Source: Bacteroidota bacterium (GTDB lineage Bacteria; Bacteroidota; Bacteroidia; Flavobacteriales_D; Crocinitomicaceae). From it: 64,000 nt of DNA. The translations under genes and the position numbers were made by a program. The stretch spans positions 108,251 to 172,250 of the forward strand of contig VGMY01000003.1 in the NCBI GenBank assembly GCA_016866255.1. The letters are read 5' to 3'. Under the pieces are notes generated by a model that had not been told where the DNA came from, searched no databases, and saw only the letters and a program-made list of their open reading frames with translations. Position 1 is the first letter of the stretch, and each line of letters begins with the position of its first letter. This document shows, in pieces, positions 16,773 through 24,813 of the stretch.

Positions 16773-18002
16773 TTAGCTCATTTTTGCTTTCAATCCGCGA
16801 TCTAAAGCATCTAAAAACTCTTCCGTATGCACATAGTGTTCACCGTGATTGACTTTGTTCCCATGGACGCATACCGCTAAATCCTTGGTCATGATCCCCG
16901 ATTCAACCGTTTGAATACAAACCCTCTCTAAGGTTTCGCAAAAATCGATGAGCGCTTGATTGTTGTCTAATTTTCCTCGGAAAGCTAGCCCCCGGGTCCA
17001 TGCAAAAATGGAAGCAATTGGGTTGGTGGACGTTTTCTTTCCCGCTTGGTGATCTCTGAAGTGACGCGTTACGGTACCGTGTGCGGCTTCAGCCTCCATA
17101 ATGTTTCCGTCTGGCGTTACTAAAACAGAGGTCATTAATCCCAATGACCCAAATCCTTGTGCAACAGAATCCGACTGAACATCTCCGTCGTAATTTTTAC
17201 ATGCCCAAACAAAATTACCATGCCATTTTAACGCTGAGGCCACCATATCGTCAATTAATCGGTGTTCATAAACGATGCCGGCAACTTCAAAAGATGACTT
17301 AAATTCTGCTAGGTATATTTCCTCGAAAATATCTTTGAAACGACCGTCGTATTTTTTCAAAATCGTATTCTTTGTTGAAAGGTATAAAGGCCATTTTTTA
17401 CTCAAAGCCATATTGAAGCAACTGCGCGCAAAACCTCGGATTGATTCATCGGTATTATACATGGCTAAACCAACTCCATCGCCTTTAAAATTATACACCT
17501 CAAACTGCTGTACCTCGCCGCCATCTTCCGGAGTAAAGGTCATGGTAAGTTTACCTTTGCCTTTAAATACAGCGTCCGTAGCGCGGTATTGATCGCCAAA
17601 GGCGTGACGTCCAACAATAATTGGAGCCGTCCAATTGCTTACTAATCGAGGCACATTCTGCATTACAATTGGCTCTCTAAACACGGTGCCGTCAAGAATA
17701 TTACGTATGGTGCCGTTCGGGGATTTCCACATGGACTTTAAATTAAATTCTTTAACCCGGGCCTCGTCGGGAGTGATCGTTGCACACTTTATGCCCACCT
17801 TATATTTTTTTATGGCTTCTGCGGCATCAACCGTGATTTGATCATTGGTTTCATCGCGTTTTTCAATGCCTAAATCGAAATACTTTATCTCGATGTCCAA
17901 GTAGGAAAGAATGAGTTTCTCCTTAATGAATTTCCAAATGATTCGGGTCATTTCGTCCCCGTCGAGCTCTACAACAGGGTTTTTTACCATGATTTTAGCC
18001 AT
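16773..18002 (-). CDS. icd: NADP-dependent isocitrate dehydrogenase (eukaryotic-like subfamily)
   Basis: The 409-residue enzyme decarboxylates isocitrate to 2-oxoglutarate in the TCA cycle. The start [23 protein letters not shown] and the substrate loop [21 protein letters not shown] are characteristic of the homodimeric NADP-IDH subfamily shared with eukaryotes. The metal site [20 protein letters not shown] and the NADP region [12 protein letters not shown] are intact. It has its own promoter overlapping the end of fumC, so two adjacent TCA genes lie on the same strand. Confidence 0.97.
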   Translation of the reverse strand: MAKIMVKNPVVELDGDEMTRIIWKFIKEKLILSYLDIEIKYFDLGIEKRDETNDQITVDAAEAIKKYKVGIKCATITPDEARVKEFNLKSMWKSPNGTIRNILDGTVFREPIVMQNVPRLVSNWTAPIIVGRHAFGDQYRATDAVFKGKGKLTMTFTPEDGGEVQQFEVYNFKGDGVGLAMYNTDESIRGFARSCFNMALSKKWPLYLSTKNTILKKYDGRFKDIFEEIYLAEFKSSFEVAGIVYEHRLIDDMVASALKWHGNFVWACKNYDGDVQSDSVAQGFGSLGLMTSVLVTPDGNIMEAEAAHGTVTRHFRDHQAGKKTSTNPIASIFAWTRGLAFRGKLDNNQALIDFCETLERVCIQTVESGIMTKDLAVCVHGNKVNHGEHYVHTEEFLDALDRGLKAKMS

Positions 18003-18022
18003 TTTCTCTTATTTTGATTGCG

Positions 18023-18052
18023 CAAAAATACATTTTCTAAAAAGGTTTTCAA
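18023..18052 (-). promoter_or_regulatory. icd promoter
   Basis: Minus strand TTG (18052-18050), 19 nt, TATTTTTG (18030-18023). The -33 element overlaps the fumC stop codon. Transcription would start about 15 nt before the icd ATG. Confidence 0.7.
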
Positions 18053-19446
18053 TCCAAAGAACCAATCATTTTTGATGGGTCAACGTAACGGTCGTATTCT
18101 TCGGATGTAACGTGCCCCAAATGGATTGCCGCTTCTTTCAAAGTGGTTCCGTTTTTGTGGGCATATTTAGCAATTTCAGCCGCTTTATAATACCCGATTT
18201 TAGGATTTAGTGCGGTTACCAACATCAGGGAATTATTCAAGTGCTTTTTGATTTCAGGTAAATTAGGTTCGATGCCCACGGCACATTTTTCAGCAAAAGA
18301 AACGCACGCGTCACCCAACAACCTTGCCGACTCTAAAACATTCGCAGCAATTACCGGCTTAAAAACGTTTAATTCAAAATGGCCGTTAGAACCCCCGATT
18401 GAAACGGTTACGTCGTTGCCCATTATCTGGGCACAAACCATTGTCATCGCCTCTGGTTGTGTGGGGTTGACCTTACCCGGCATAATGGAAGATCCCGGCT
18501 CATTATCCGGTATGATGATTTCTCCAATTCCACACCGCGGACCAGAGGACAGCATTCGAATGTCGTTAGCAATTTTCATCAAAGCAACGGCTGATCTTTT
18601 TAATGCTCCAGACAATTCAACCATGGCATCATGGGCCGCTAAGGCCTCAAATTTATTTTTTGCCGTTACGAAAGGCAACCCTGTAAATTCAGCGATTTTT
18701 TTCGCAACCAACACATCATAGCCCTTAGGTGTGTTCAAACCGGTACCTACCGCAGTTCCTCCAAGAGCCAGTTCTGAAACGGCTTCCAAAGCATTATTGA
18801 TACATCGAATGGAATGATTTATTTGTGCCACATAACCGCTAAATTCTTGCCCAAGCGTCAGCGGTGTCGCGTCCATAAAATGGGTTCTTCCTGTTTTCAC
18901 AATGTCGTTAAACTCCGTTGCTTTTCGGTTGAGGACTTCGCTCAATCGGGATAAACCCGGCAAGGTAATTTCCACCGTTTGTTTGTAAGCCGCAATGTGC
19001 ATAGCGGTGGGGAACGTATCGTTGGAAGATTGGGATTTATTCACATCATCGTTGGGGCTCAGTGTTTTCTGCTCGTCCAAGAGATTTCCTCCGCTCAACA
19101 CATGTCCGCGATTAGCAATAACCTCATTGCAATTCATGTTGGACTGAGTGCCTGACCCTGTTTGCCAGATTACCAAAGGAAATTCTCGATCGTGCATGCC
19201 TGTTAATATTTCATCGCAGACTGCCGAAATCAAATCGCGCTTTTCCAAAGGCAGCACCCCCAACTGGTGATTTGCATGAGCCGCCGCTTTTTTCAAATAA
19301 GCAAAAGCATACATGATCTCCTTAGGCATAGATCCTTCAATACCAATTTTAAAATTGTTGCGTGACCGCTCAGTTTGAGCACCCCAATAGGCTGTTGCAG
19401 GAACCTTAACTTCCCCCATGGTGTCTTTTTCCACTCTAAATTCCAT
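18049..19446 (-). CDS. fumC: Fumarate hydratase class II
   Basis: The 465-residue enzyme hydrates fumarate to malate. Signature [16 protein letters not shown], the [18 protein letters not shown] motif and the [13 protein letters not shown] substrate segment are all present, so the active site looks intact. The length is as expected for FumC. It lies 46 bp upstream of icd on the same strand and divergent from a small membrane ORF. Confidence 0.97.
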   Translation of the reverse strand: MEFRVEKDTMGEVKVPATAYWGAQTERSRNNFKIGIEGSMPKEIMYAFAYLKKAAAHANHQLGVLPLEKRDLISAVCDEILTGMHDREFPLVIWQTGSGTQSNMNCNEVIANRGHVLSGGNLLDEQKTLSPNDDVNKSQSSNDTFPTAMHIAAYKQTVEITLPGLSRLSEVLNRKATEFNDIVKTGRTHFMDATPLTLGQEFSGYVAQINHSIRCINNALEAVSELALGGTAVGTGLNTPKGYDVLVAKKIAEFTGLPFVTAKNKFEALAAHDAMVELSGALKRSAVALMKIANDIRMLSSGPRCGIGEIIIPDNEPGSSIMPGKVNPTQPEAMTMVCAQIMGNDVTVSIGGSNGHFELNVFKPVIAANVLESARLLGDACVSFAEKCAVGIEPNLPEIKKHLNNSLMLVTALNPKIGYYKAAEIAKYAHKNGTTLKEAAIHLGHVTSEEYDRYVDPSKMIGSLD

Positions 19447-19450
19447 TGAA

Positions 19451-19483
19451 TTTGTTTTTGATGGTGAATTATCCTTAATTTTG
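19451..19483 (+). promoter_or_regulatory. Promoter for the 53-residue ORF
   Basis: TTTG (19451-19454), 21 nt, TAATTTTG (19476-19483), about 19 bp before the ATG at 19503. It overlaps the leader of fumC on the other strand. Confidence 0.5.
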
Positions 19484-19490
19484 TTCCATA

Positions 19491-19498
19491 CAAAGTTA
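19491..19498 (-). promoter_or_regulatory. fumC -7 element
   Basis: Minus strand TAACTTTG, a full TAnnTTTG match, about 45 bp upstream of the fumC ATG. No good -33 TTG is seen at the right spacing, so this is tentative. Confidence 0.45.
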
Positions 19499-19502
19499 AA
19501 CT

Positions 19503-19664
19503 ATGCTTGATAATTACGGAATAGTTTTGTTTCTTTTAATTTTTGGAATGGCATTTTGGTTGCTGCTTTTCCTTTTGGGATTCATCGTGCCTTTTTGGAT
19601 CACCCTCGATATTTTCGAACGTTTTCGTCCAAAAAGAATTCTTGACGACAAAAAAGAATCTTGA
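19503..19664 (+). CDS. Small single-span membrane protein (53 residues)
   Basis: ATG at 19503 opens a 53-codon frame: about 8 N-terminal residues, a long hydrophobic stretch (about 8-38, with Phe, Leu, Trp), then a charged tail ERFRPKRILDDKKES. Near-consensus promoter elements precede it and an inverted repeat lies about 90 bp downstream. I do not recognise the family. The amphipathic layout and promoter argue that it is a real small membrane protein rather than chance. Confidence 0.5.
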   Translation: MLDNYGIVLFLLIFGMAFWLLLFLLGFIVPFWITLDIFERFRPKRILDDKKES

Positions 19665-19752
19665 TTTACAAGGTTCTGCGCTACCTAATTAATCTTGAGT
19701 TTTTTGTTGTTATTGGTTAACGCCCACGAATTGTCGACACAATACAAAACAC

Positions 19753-19779
19753 AAAACCCTGATGGACCATTAGGGTTTT
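19753..19779 (-). terminator. Hairpin terminator next to the tRNA 3' relic
   Basis: AAAACCCT and AGGGTTTT arms with an inner ATGG/CCAT pairing. On the minus strand the hairpin is followed by GTGTTTTGTATTG. It stands in the same relation to the relic at 19773-19801 as the real terminator does to the intact tRNA. It could also end transcription of the 53-residue ORF on the plus strand. Confidence 0.55.
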
Positions 19780-19801
19780 CGCTTGTGACCCCGGCAGGAT
19801 T
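19773..19801 (-). pseudogene. Relic of tRNA-Arg 3' end
   Basis: A 29-bp exact copy of 19942-19970, covering the last bases of the tRNA (the acceptor 3' strand and the 3' half of the T stem) plus the 13-bp trailer up to the terminator stem. The sequence diverges immediately inside the T loop, so the rest of the tRNA is missing. It is either the remnant of a second tandem tRNA gene or a local duplication. Confidence 0.6.
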
Positions 19802-19919
19802 ACGCTCCGCGTGTTCCGTTGGATTGGTTCATACCAAGCTAAAACCCAAAACTGCTGGGTAGTTTATGTTTTTTGTTTTTAGTCGCTTGTCAAAAGACCT
19901 TTTGACCGCGTTCAAAACA
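19802..19919. other. Gene-free spacer with hairpins between tRNA relic and tRNA terminator
   Basis: No coding frame is supported here. It holds an inverted repeat GTCAAAA/TTTTGAC with a GACC loop (19889-19906) and a third short copy of TCGCTTGT (19883-19890), the sequence that trails the tRNA at 19948-19955 and the relic at 19779-19786. It looks like a further decayed copy of the same tRNA 3' trailer. Confidence 0.4.
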
Positions 19920-19948
19920 AAACACCCAGCACTTTCGTGCTGGGTTTT
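19920..19948 (-). terminator. tRNA-Arg rho-independent terminator
   Basis: ACCCAGCAC (19924-19932), loop TTTC, GTGCTGGGT (19937-19945). On the minus strand the 9-bp stem follows the tRNA 3' end by about 9 nt and is followed by GTTTTGTTTT, a good intrinsic terminator. Confidence 0.8.
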
Positions 19949-19954
19949 CGCTTG

Positions 19955-20028
19955 TGACCCCGGCAGGATTCTAACCTGCAACCCTCAGAGCCGAAATCTG
20001 ATGCGCTATACAGTTGCGCCACGGAGCC
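19955..20028 (-). tRNA. tRNA-Arg (anticodon UCG)
   Basis: This 74-nt cloverleaf has acceptor GGCTCCG/CGGGGTC with two G-U pairs, D stem GCGC/GCGC, anticodon stem TCAGA/TCTGA with loop TTTCGGC (anticodon UCG, reads CGA), a five-base variable loop, T stem GCAGG/CCTGC and discriminator A. Arginine identity bases A20 and C35 are present. CCA is not encoded. Oddities: the D loop is AACTGTATA instead of AACTGGATA and the T loop is TTAGAAT instead of TTCGAAT, so the usual G19:C56 pair becomes U19:A56. The D-loop change sits at the boundary of the tandem repeat that follows on the right, so a decayed gene cannot be excluded, but all stems are intact. Confidence 0.88.
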
Positions 20029-20197
20029 ATTTTTGGCGAGTGAGCAACTGAAATACCCAACAGGGACAGTTGCGCCACGGAGCCATTTTTGGCGAGTGAG
20101 CAACTGAAATACCCAACAGGGACAGTTGCGCCACGGAGCCATTTTTGGCGAGTGAGCAACTGAAATACCCAACAGGGACAGTTGCGCCACGGAGCCA
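20011..20197 (-). repeat. Tandem 56-bp repeats carrying the tRNA-Arg 5' end
   Basis: Three identical 56-bp units start at 20011, 20067 and 20123, followed by a partial 19-bp unit at 20179-20197. On the minus strand each unit contains the first 18 nt of the tRNA (acceptor 5' strand, D stem 5' strand and start of the D loop) plus a 38-nt spacer. The left-most copy of the 18-mer is part of the intact tRNA. Inside each unit GCAACTG and CAGTTGC can pair, with CCC/GGG inside the loop and TGGCG/CGCCA outside, giving a stable hairpin. The array separates the tRNA from its likely promoter. Confidence 0.92.
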
Positions 20198-20206
20198 ATC
20201 TTACAA

Positions 20207-20237
20207 CAAAGATAACACTTAAATCAGCACCTGCCAA
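20207..20237 (-). promoter_or_regulatory. tRNA-Arg locus promoter
   Basis: Minus strand TTG (20237-20235), 20 nt, TATCTTTG (20214-20207). The predicted start lies only a few bases before the outermost tRNA 5' copy (G1 equivalent at 20196), about 170 nt upstream of the intact tRNA. Confidence 0.7.
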
Positions 20238-20247
20238 GGCTTGGGCT

Positions 20248-20277
20248 TTTGTAATTATTCGATATTATTTACCTTTG
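20248..20277 (+). promoter_or_regulatory. Promoter of the T9SS propeller gene
   Basis: TTTG (20248-20251), 18 nt, TACCTTTG (20270-20277), 25 bp before the ATG at 20303. It is divergent from the tRNA promoter and the two overlap in the 20235-20251 region without sharing elements. Confidence 0.7.
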
Positions 20278-20302
20278 TAATTGCATTTCAATATTCCATT
20301 TA

Positions 20303-23131
20303 ATGAAAACAAAATTACTATGTTTTTTCTTGTCGATTTGCGGAATAATTAACGCTCAAAACTGGCAATTTTTTATCGATTCAATTCCAACCCTATCCTC
20401 CCCGAGAGCATGCGATTTAAACAATGACGGCATTAAGGATATTGTATTTGGAGGAGGTACCGACGGTGTTTATAGCAACAACGGAATTATGGCCGTTAAT
20501 GGCCATAACGGAACCCTTTTGTGGAAACGTCCAGCACGCAACGAGGTTTTTGGAAGCGCTTTGTTTATGGACATTACCAATGACGGAATCAAAGATGTAT
20601 TTATTGCAGGTAGGCAAGCCCAACTGTTAGCTATCAATGGGCAAAATGGCAACCTCATCTGGGATTATTTTCCCTACAATGTAAACCCCGGGGACAGCGG
20701 TTTATATAATTTTTACAACCCGCAATGGATTGACGATGTAAGCGGCGATGGTATGATGGACCTGCTTGTAGCTAACGGAGGAGATCACGATGCCCCGGTT
20801 TGGGATACCACAAGGCCTCCCGGACACCTTATGGTAGTAAATAGCATGAACGGAGCGTTAATTGCCAAAGCGGTAGTTCCTGACAGTGCAGAAACGTACT
20901 GTTCGGCCGTGGTTGTTGACCTCAATGGCTCCGGCACTAAATACGTGCTTTACGGTACGGGCGGAGAAACCCTGGGGGGAAGTTTTTGGGCTTGCCCGTT
21001 AATAGCTCTTCTCGGCAATACCCTTGCTCCTTCGATTCCCATTGTAACAGATCCCGATTTTGGGTTCATTGCACCACCCTCCTTTCACAAAGACGCTATT
21101 GGTGAGGCTTATATTTTCGTACAGTCCTACAGCGGAGCCCTTTACAAAATAAAGGGGGGCGACCTGAGTGTCCAATGGAGCTATGACCTTCCCAATACCG
21201 AATCCAGCGCACAACCTGTGATAGGCAATTTCACCGGTAACAGTAAGCCGGATGTTTTTTTAGGCCTAGCAAAAGGTACGAGTTCAGGATATAGCGATTA
21301 CTACCAAGTTTTGCTCGATGGTGCTTCTGGGAATGTGGTGCTAAAAGACAGCATTGGAAATCTTCAATTCGCTTCGGGCAATGCGGTGGATCTCAACAAC
21401 GACGGAAGAGATGAAGCTGTACTTTCCGTTAATTATTTTGAAAACGGACACTGGAAACACCGACTTAAATCCTTTGACTTTGTATCCAACACCATACAAA
21501 CCCTTGGGCCGACCCATGCGGGGGTGAATTTGGGTTCAACACCGCTTTTTACCAACTTGGATCAAGATGCTACCATGGATCTTATTTACTTGGTAAAAAA
21601 AGACAGTCTAAATCCCATAGGATGGAAAGGTGTGTATGCACGAAAATTGGAATTATCCAGCGTTTTTCCAAATGCGGGAATTGCCTGGGGCAGCTATTTA
21701 GGAACCATAAATACCGGGGAATATTTTAACACCAGTACGAATTGTGGGCCAGGAAGTCTAATTACGAGCGTTAGTGTCAATCAACCCACGTGCAATGGCA
21801 CCCCCACCGGATCCATCATTCCAACCGTTAATCTCGGAACTCCTCCTTATACTTACGTTTGGTCGAACGGCAGCACCGCATCCCAATTAAGCAATGTTCC
21901 AGCAGGAACCTATGCGCTGCAGGTAACCGATAACGCGAATTGTTATGAAATTTTTACAACTACCTTGGTTGACCCATATATCGTTACCTTCGGGGGAATT
22001 GTTGCTCCAACTTGTCCGGGAGATACAAACGGACAAGCGGTGGTAAACAGCTCTGGATGTCCGTGCATGTTCAGTACCTGCGTTTTTCTTTGGGAAAATG
22101 GAATTACCACAAAACCCAACTACACCCTTGGAGAAGGTTGGGCAACCATAACCATTACCCATCCGGATGGATGCATCGTGGTAGACTCTGTCTTCATTCC
22201 TTATGCATCGCCTGTTGTTGGAGGCAGTCAAATTACGGATGTTAGTTGCAATGGTCTCAACGACGGTTCGATTCAAGTAACCCCTGGTGGCGCTTCTGGT
22301 TTAACTTGTACTTGGAGTAATGGAAATGCAACTCCCGTTTTACCTTCATTATCTGCGGGAACCTATACCCTGTATGCCAGCGATTCTAGGCCCTGTTTCG
22401 ACACCTTACAATTTATAGTAACCCAACCCGATAGCATTACAGCAACCTTTTCTACAACCCACGAAACCTGTTTCGATGCAACCAATGGTTCTATCCAAAT
22501 CTTGGCAACTGGAGGAGTTGGAACCTATACCTACCAATCAAACGGCCTAACAGTCACGAACCCTATGGACTCATTAGGAGCGGGTACCTATCCCATCAGC
22601 ATTATCGATTCCAACAATTGTGTCTCTCAAATCTATGTTCAGACGGTTAATTCCGCGACTGCCCTATCCATAACCCTCAGCTCTACGCCCGAAAGTGCCT
22701 TAAATTCCCTGGATGGCACAGCAACCGCCAATGTGTTCGGGGGAACCCCTCCCTATTCGTATCTATGGAACGACCCTAACCAACAAACGAATGATATGGC
22801 GACTTATCTAACGCAGGGCTGGTATATTGTTTCAATAACGGATTCGAATTACTGCAATATCTCAGATAGTATTTTTATCGGAGTAATGGGCACTGCAGAT
22901 GCATTAACTTTTCCTTTATCGGTTCATCCAAATCCAACTGTTGACCACCTGTATTTTTCAACAGTAGTTGATTCATGGGTTCTTTTCGATGCGCAAGGTG
23001 GGCTCATTGCACAAGGAGGTAACGCAAGCTGCCTGCCCATGAAAGATCTGAGTGATGGCGTTTACTACCTTTATTTAAGTCAACAAGCAACGAAGGTCAT
23101 CGAAAAAGTAGTCAAGATTTCTTCCGAGTAA
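20303..23131 (+). CDS. T9SS-secreted protein: FG-GAP-like propeller, SprB repeats, type A sorting domain
   Basis: The 942-residue protein has a signal peptide (about 1-18, ending IINAQ). Residues about 30-460 contain repeated Asp-rich calcium loops (DLNNDGIKD, DITNDGIKD, DVSGDGMMD, DLNNDGRDE), the mark of FG-GAP/VCBS beta-propellers. From about 490 to 840 there are five SprB-type repeats (pattern GGTPPYTYxW...L.AGTY...V.D.N.C). The end (about 870-942, VHPNPTVDHLYF ... GVYYLYLSQQATKVIEKVVKIS) is a type A T9SS C-terminal signal. It should be surface-displayed or released. Its TAA overlaps the ATG of the next gene (TAATG). Confidence 0.9.
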   Translation: MKTKLLCFFLSICGIINAQNWQFFIDSIPTLSSPRACDLNNDGIKDIVFGGGTDGVYSNNGIMAVNGHNGTLLWKRPARNEVFGSALFMDITNDGIKDVFIAGRQAQLLAINGQNGNLIWDYFPYNVNPGDSGLYNFYNPQWIDDVSGDGMMDLLVANGGDHDAPVWDTTRPPGHLMVVNSMNGALIAKAVVPDSAETYCSAVVVDLNGSGTKYVLYGTGGETLGGSFWACPLIALLGNTLAPSIPIVTDPDFGFIAPPSFHKDAIGEAYIFVQSYSGALYKIKGGDLSVQWSYDLPNTESSAQPVIGNFTGNSKPDVFLGLAKGTSSGYSDYYQVLLDGASGNVVLKDSIGNLQFASGNAVDLNNDGRDEAVLSVNYFENGHWKHRLKSFDFVSNTIQTLGPTHAGVNLGSTPLFTNLDQDATMDLIYLVKKDSLNPIGWKGVYARKLELSSVFPNAGIAWGSYLGTINTGEYFNTSTNCGPGSLITSVSVNQPTCNGTPTGSIIPTVNLGTPPYTYVWSNGSTASQLSNVPAGTYALQVTDNANCYEIFTTTLVDPYIVTFGGIVAPTCPGDTNGQAVVNSSGCPCMFSTCVFLWENGITTKPNYTLGEGWATITITHPDGCIVVDSVFIPYASPVVGGSQITDVSCNGLNDGSIQVTPGGASGLTCTWSNGNATPVLPSLSAGTYTLYASDSRPCFDTLQFIVTQPDSITATFSTTHETCFDATNGSIQILATGGVGTYTYQSNGLTVTNPMDSLGAGTYPISIIDSNNCVSQIYVQTVNSATALSITLSSTPESALNSLDGTATANVFGGTPPYSYLWNDPNQQTNDMATYLTQGWYIVSITDSNYCNISDSIFIGVMGTADALTFPLSVHPNPTVDHLYFSTVVDSWVLFDAQGGLIAQGGNASCLPMKDLSDGVYYLYLSQQATKVIEKVVKISSE

Positions 23132-24813
23132 TGACCTTCCTTAAAGCCGCATACATTTCGGGAATTTTTCTTTTTTATTCTTGTTCCAGCCAACCCACAA
23201 GAACGTCATTGGGGGGCAATATACCTTACGGAGATAGTTTAAAATTATCCCTGCCTAACGAGGTGAAAACTTTTTTTCCTCTTTACAACGATGACATATA
23301 TTCCCACAGAATTTTATGCAATATCTTTGAACCTCTCTTCGATGTACAAGATTCCAGTAATAATATAACTCCCCGATTGGCAGAGCGCTTCGAATGGAGT
23401 AACAACAACAAATCCATTACCCTTTACCTGCGAAAAGGCGTCGCTTTTTTCTCAGATCCTTGTTTTGAGGGAAAATCCAACGAAATGTCGGCGGAAGACG
23501 TCAAAACAACCTTGGAATTAGCCTGTTCCTCTTCGTCTTTGAATCAATCCAGCAACGGACTAATCGGTAAGATAAAGGGTTCGGAAGATTATTTTTACGG
23601 AAAATCCACTTCCATATCTGGAATAAAAATAATCTCCCCTTACTGCATTGAAATTGTTCTAAATCAACCCAACTACAATTTTCCAAAACTGCTGAGCAGC
23701 TCGAAATATGCCATTTTTTCGAAAAAAGCCTATGAATATTACAAAGACAAAATCCTTTTCCATCCCATTGGAACGGGTCCGTTCTTACTCAGAAAATCTA
23801 CGCCGACGCAAATAATCCTTGCCTACAACGCCTCCTATTGGAAATATGATCGCTTTGGAAATCGGCTTCCTTACCTCGACGTCATTCACTATGGCGTTTA
23901 CTCCCAGTCTCAAAACGAGATAACAGCATTCAAAAAACAAAAAATTGACTTTTTATTTGAAGTGCCAACGGAGAAAATCAACAGCATTTTTTCCCCTTTG
24001 AATGAAATTAAAGAATACAAACCTTTTGCGCACAAAGTACATGTGGTCCCGGGAAGCCGAGTCTCTTTAATTGTTCTTAACCAGCAAAACGCTTTGTTTA
24101 ACGATCCTCGGGTGCGAAAGGCCATTGATTTGGTAATTAACCGAGAATATATCGCTGACCAGCTGCTAAATGGGGACGGTATTGGGGCAAATCAAGGGGT
24201 AGCACCGCCATCCTTTTATTATGATAATGCCGGTGTCCCCAAAAGACTCTTCGACATTCAGCGCGCCAGAAGACTCATCAACGAGGCGGGTTATGGAGGT
24301 GACCACCATATTCCAATACTTCATTTTTTTGCTGCCGGAAACGATATTGAACAAATAAATAAATATTGCTCTTACATCATTGATGAACTTAAAGAGCATT
24401 TAAACATCGATGTCCGACTACATTTAGTTGACCAAGCCGGTCGAATCAAGGCTGTTAAGAATAATAAAGCGGACATGTGGAAGCTTGGGCTCAATCCGGA
24501 TTATCCCGACGAAGATGCCTATTTTGGATTGTTCTTCAGTAAAAATCCAAATACCATCAATCAAAATGCGTTGCTGCCCAAGATCAATTCCTCCATTTAC
24601 GACTTCAATTATACGCAGGCTCTTCAAGAGAAGGATGTTGTTAAGCAAAATAACCACTACGCCAATTGTGACGCAATACTCAACGAGGAAAATTGGGTTT
24701 TACCCATCCTTTATGAGGACTATATCATTATACAAAACCTGAGGGCGCGAGGGGTTATGATTTCACCGATTGGCACCATCGATTTTCGGGCCGCCTACAT
24801 TAAACCCCTTTAA
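23131..24813 (+). CDS. Family 5 extracellular solute-binding lipoprotein (OppA/DppA-like), no permease nearby
   Basis: The 560-residue lipoprotein has a lipobox at YSCSS near residue 18. The SBP_bac_5 fold is recognisable from the N-terminal segment with ILCNIFEPLFDVQDSS, LAERFEWSNNNKSITLYLRKGVAF and the central DPRVRKAIDLVINREYIADQLLNG motif. Such proteins bind peptides, nickel or other small solutes for ABC importers, but no permease or ATPase genes lie beside it. It is translationally coupled to the upstream T9SS protein through TAATG and overlaps the convergent tryptophan dioxygenase by 14 bp. Confidence 0.88.
   Translation: MTFLKAAYISGIFLFYSCSSQPTRTSLGGNIPYGDSLKLSLPNEVKTFFPLYNDDIYSHRILCNIFEPLFDVQDSSNNITPRLAERFEWSNNNKSITLYLRKGVAFFSDPCFEGKSNEMSAEDVKTTLELACSSSSLNQSSNGLIGKIKGSEDYFYGKSTSISGIKIISPYCIEIVLNQPNYNFPKLLSSSKYAIFSKKAYEYYKDKILFHPIGTGPFLLRKSTPTQIILAYNASYWKYDRFGNRLPYLDVIHYGVYSQSQNEITAFKKQKIDFLFEVPTEKINSIFSPLNEIKEYKPFAHKVHVVPGSRVSLIVLNQQNALFNDPRVRKAIDLVINREYIADQLLNGDGIGANQGVAPPSFYYDNAGVPKRLFDIQRARRLINEAGYGGDHHIPILHFFAAGNDIEQINKYCSYIIDELKEHLNIDVRLHLVDQAGRIKAVKNNKADMWKLGLNPDYPDEDAYFGLFFSKNPNTINQNALLPKINSSIYDFNYTQALQEKDVVKQNNHYANCDAILNEENWVLPILYEDYIIIQNLRARGVMISPIGTIDFRAAYIKPL

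Noticed and set aside
19889..19906. GTCAAAA/TTTTGAC hairpin as a second copy of the transporter palindrome
   Set aside because: Half-sites are alike but the spacing differs (4 bp against 0) and there is no gene start beside it; similarity is probably chance.
19773..19970. tRNA-end direct repeat as attachment sites of an integrated element
   Set aside because: The copies are only 169 bp apart with no integrase or cargo between them.
20011..20197. Possible CRISPR array
   Set aside because: The whole 56-bp unit is identical, so there are no unique spacers, and no cas genes are present. The unit carries a tRNA 5' end.
19912..20237. Two overlapping open frames of about 90 codons on the minus strand with repeated peptide units
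   Set aside because: They run through the tRNA gene and the 56-bp repeats. The repeated peptide is only a translation of the DNA repeat, with no start signal or family match.
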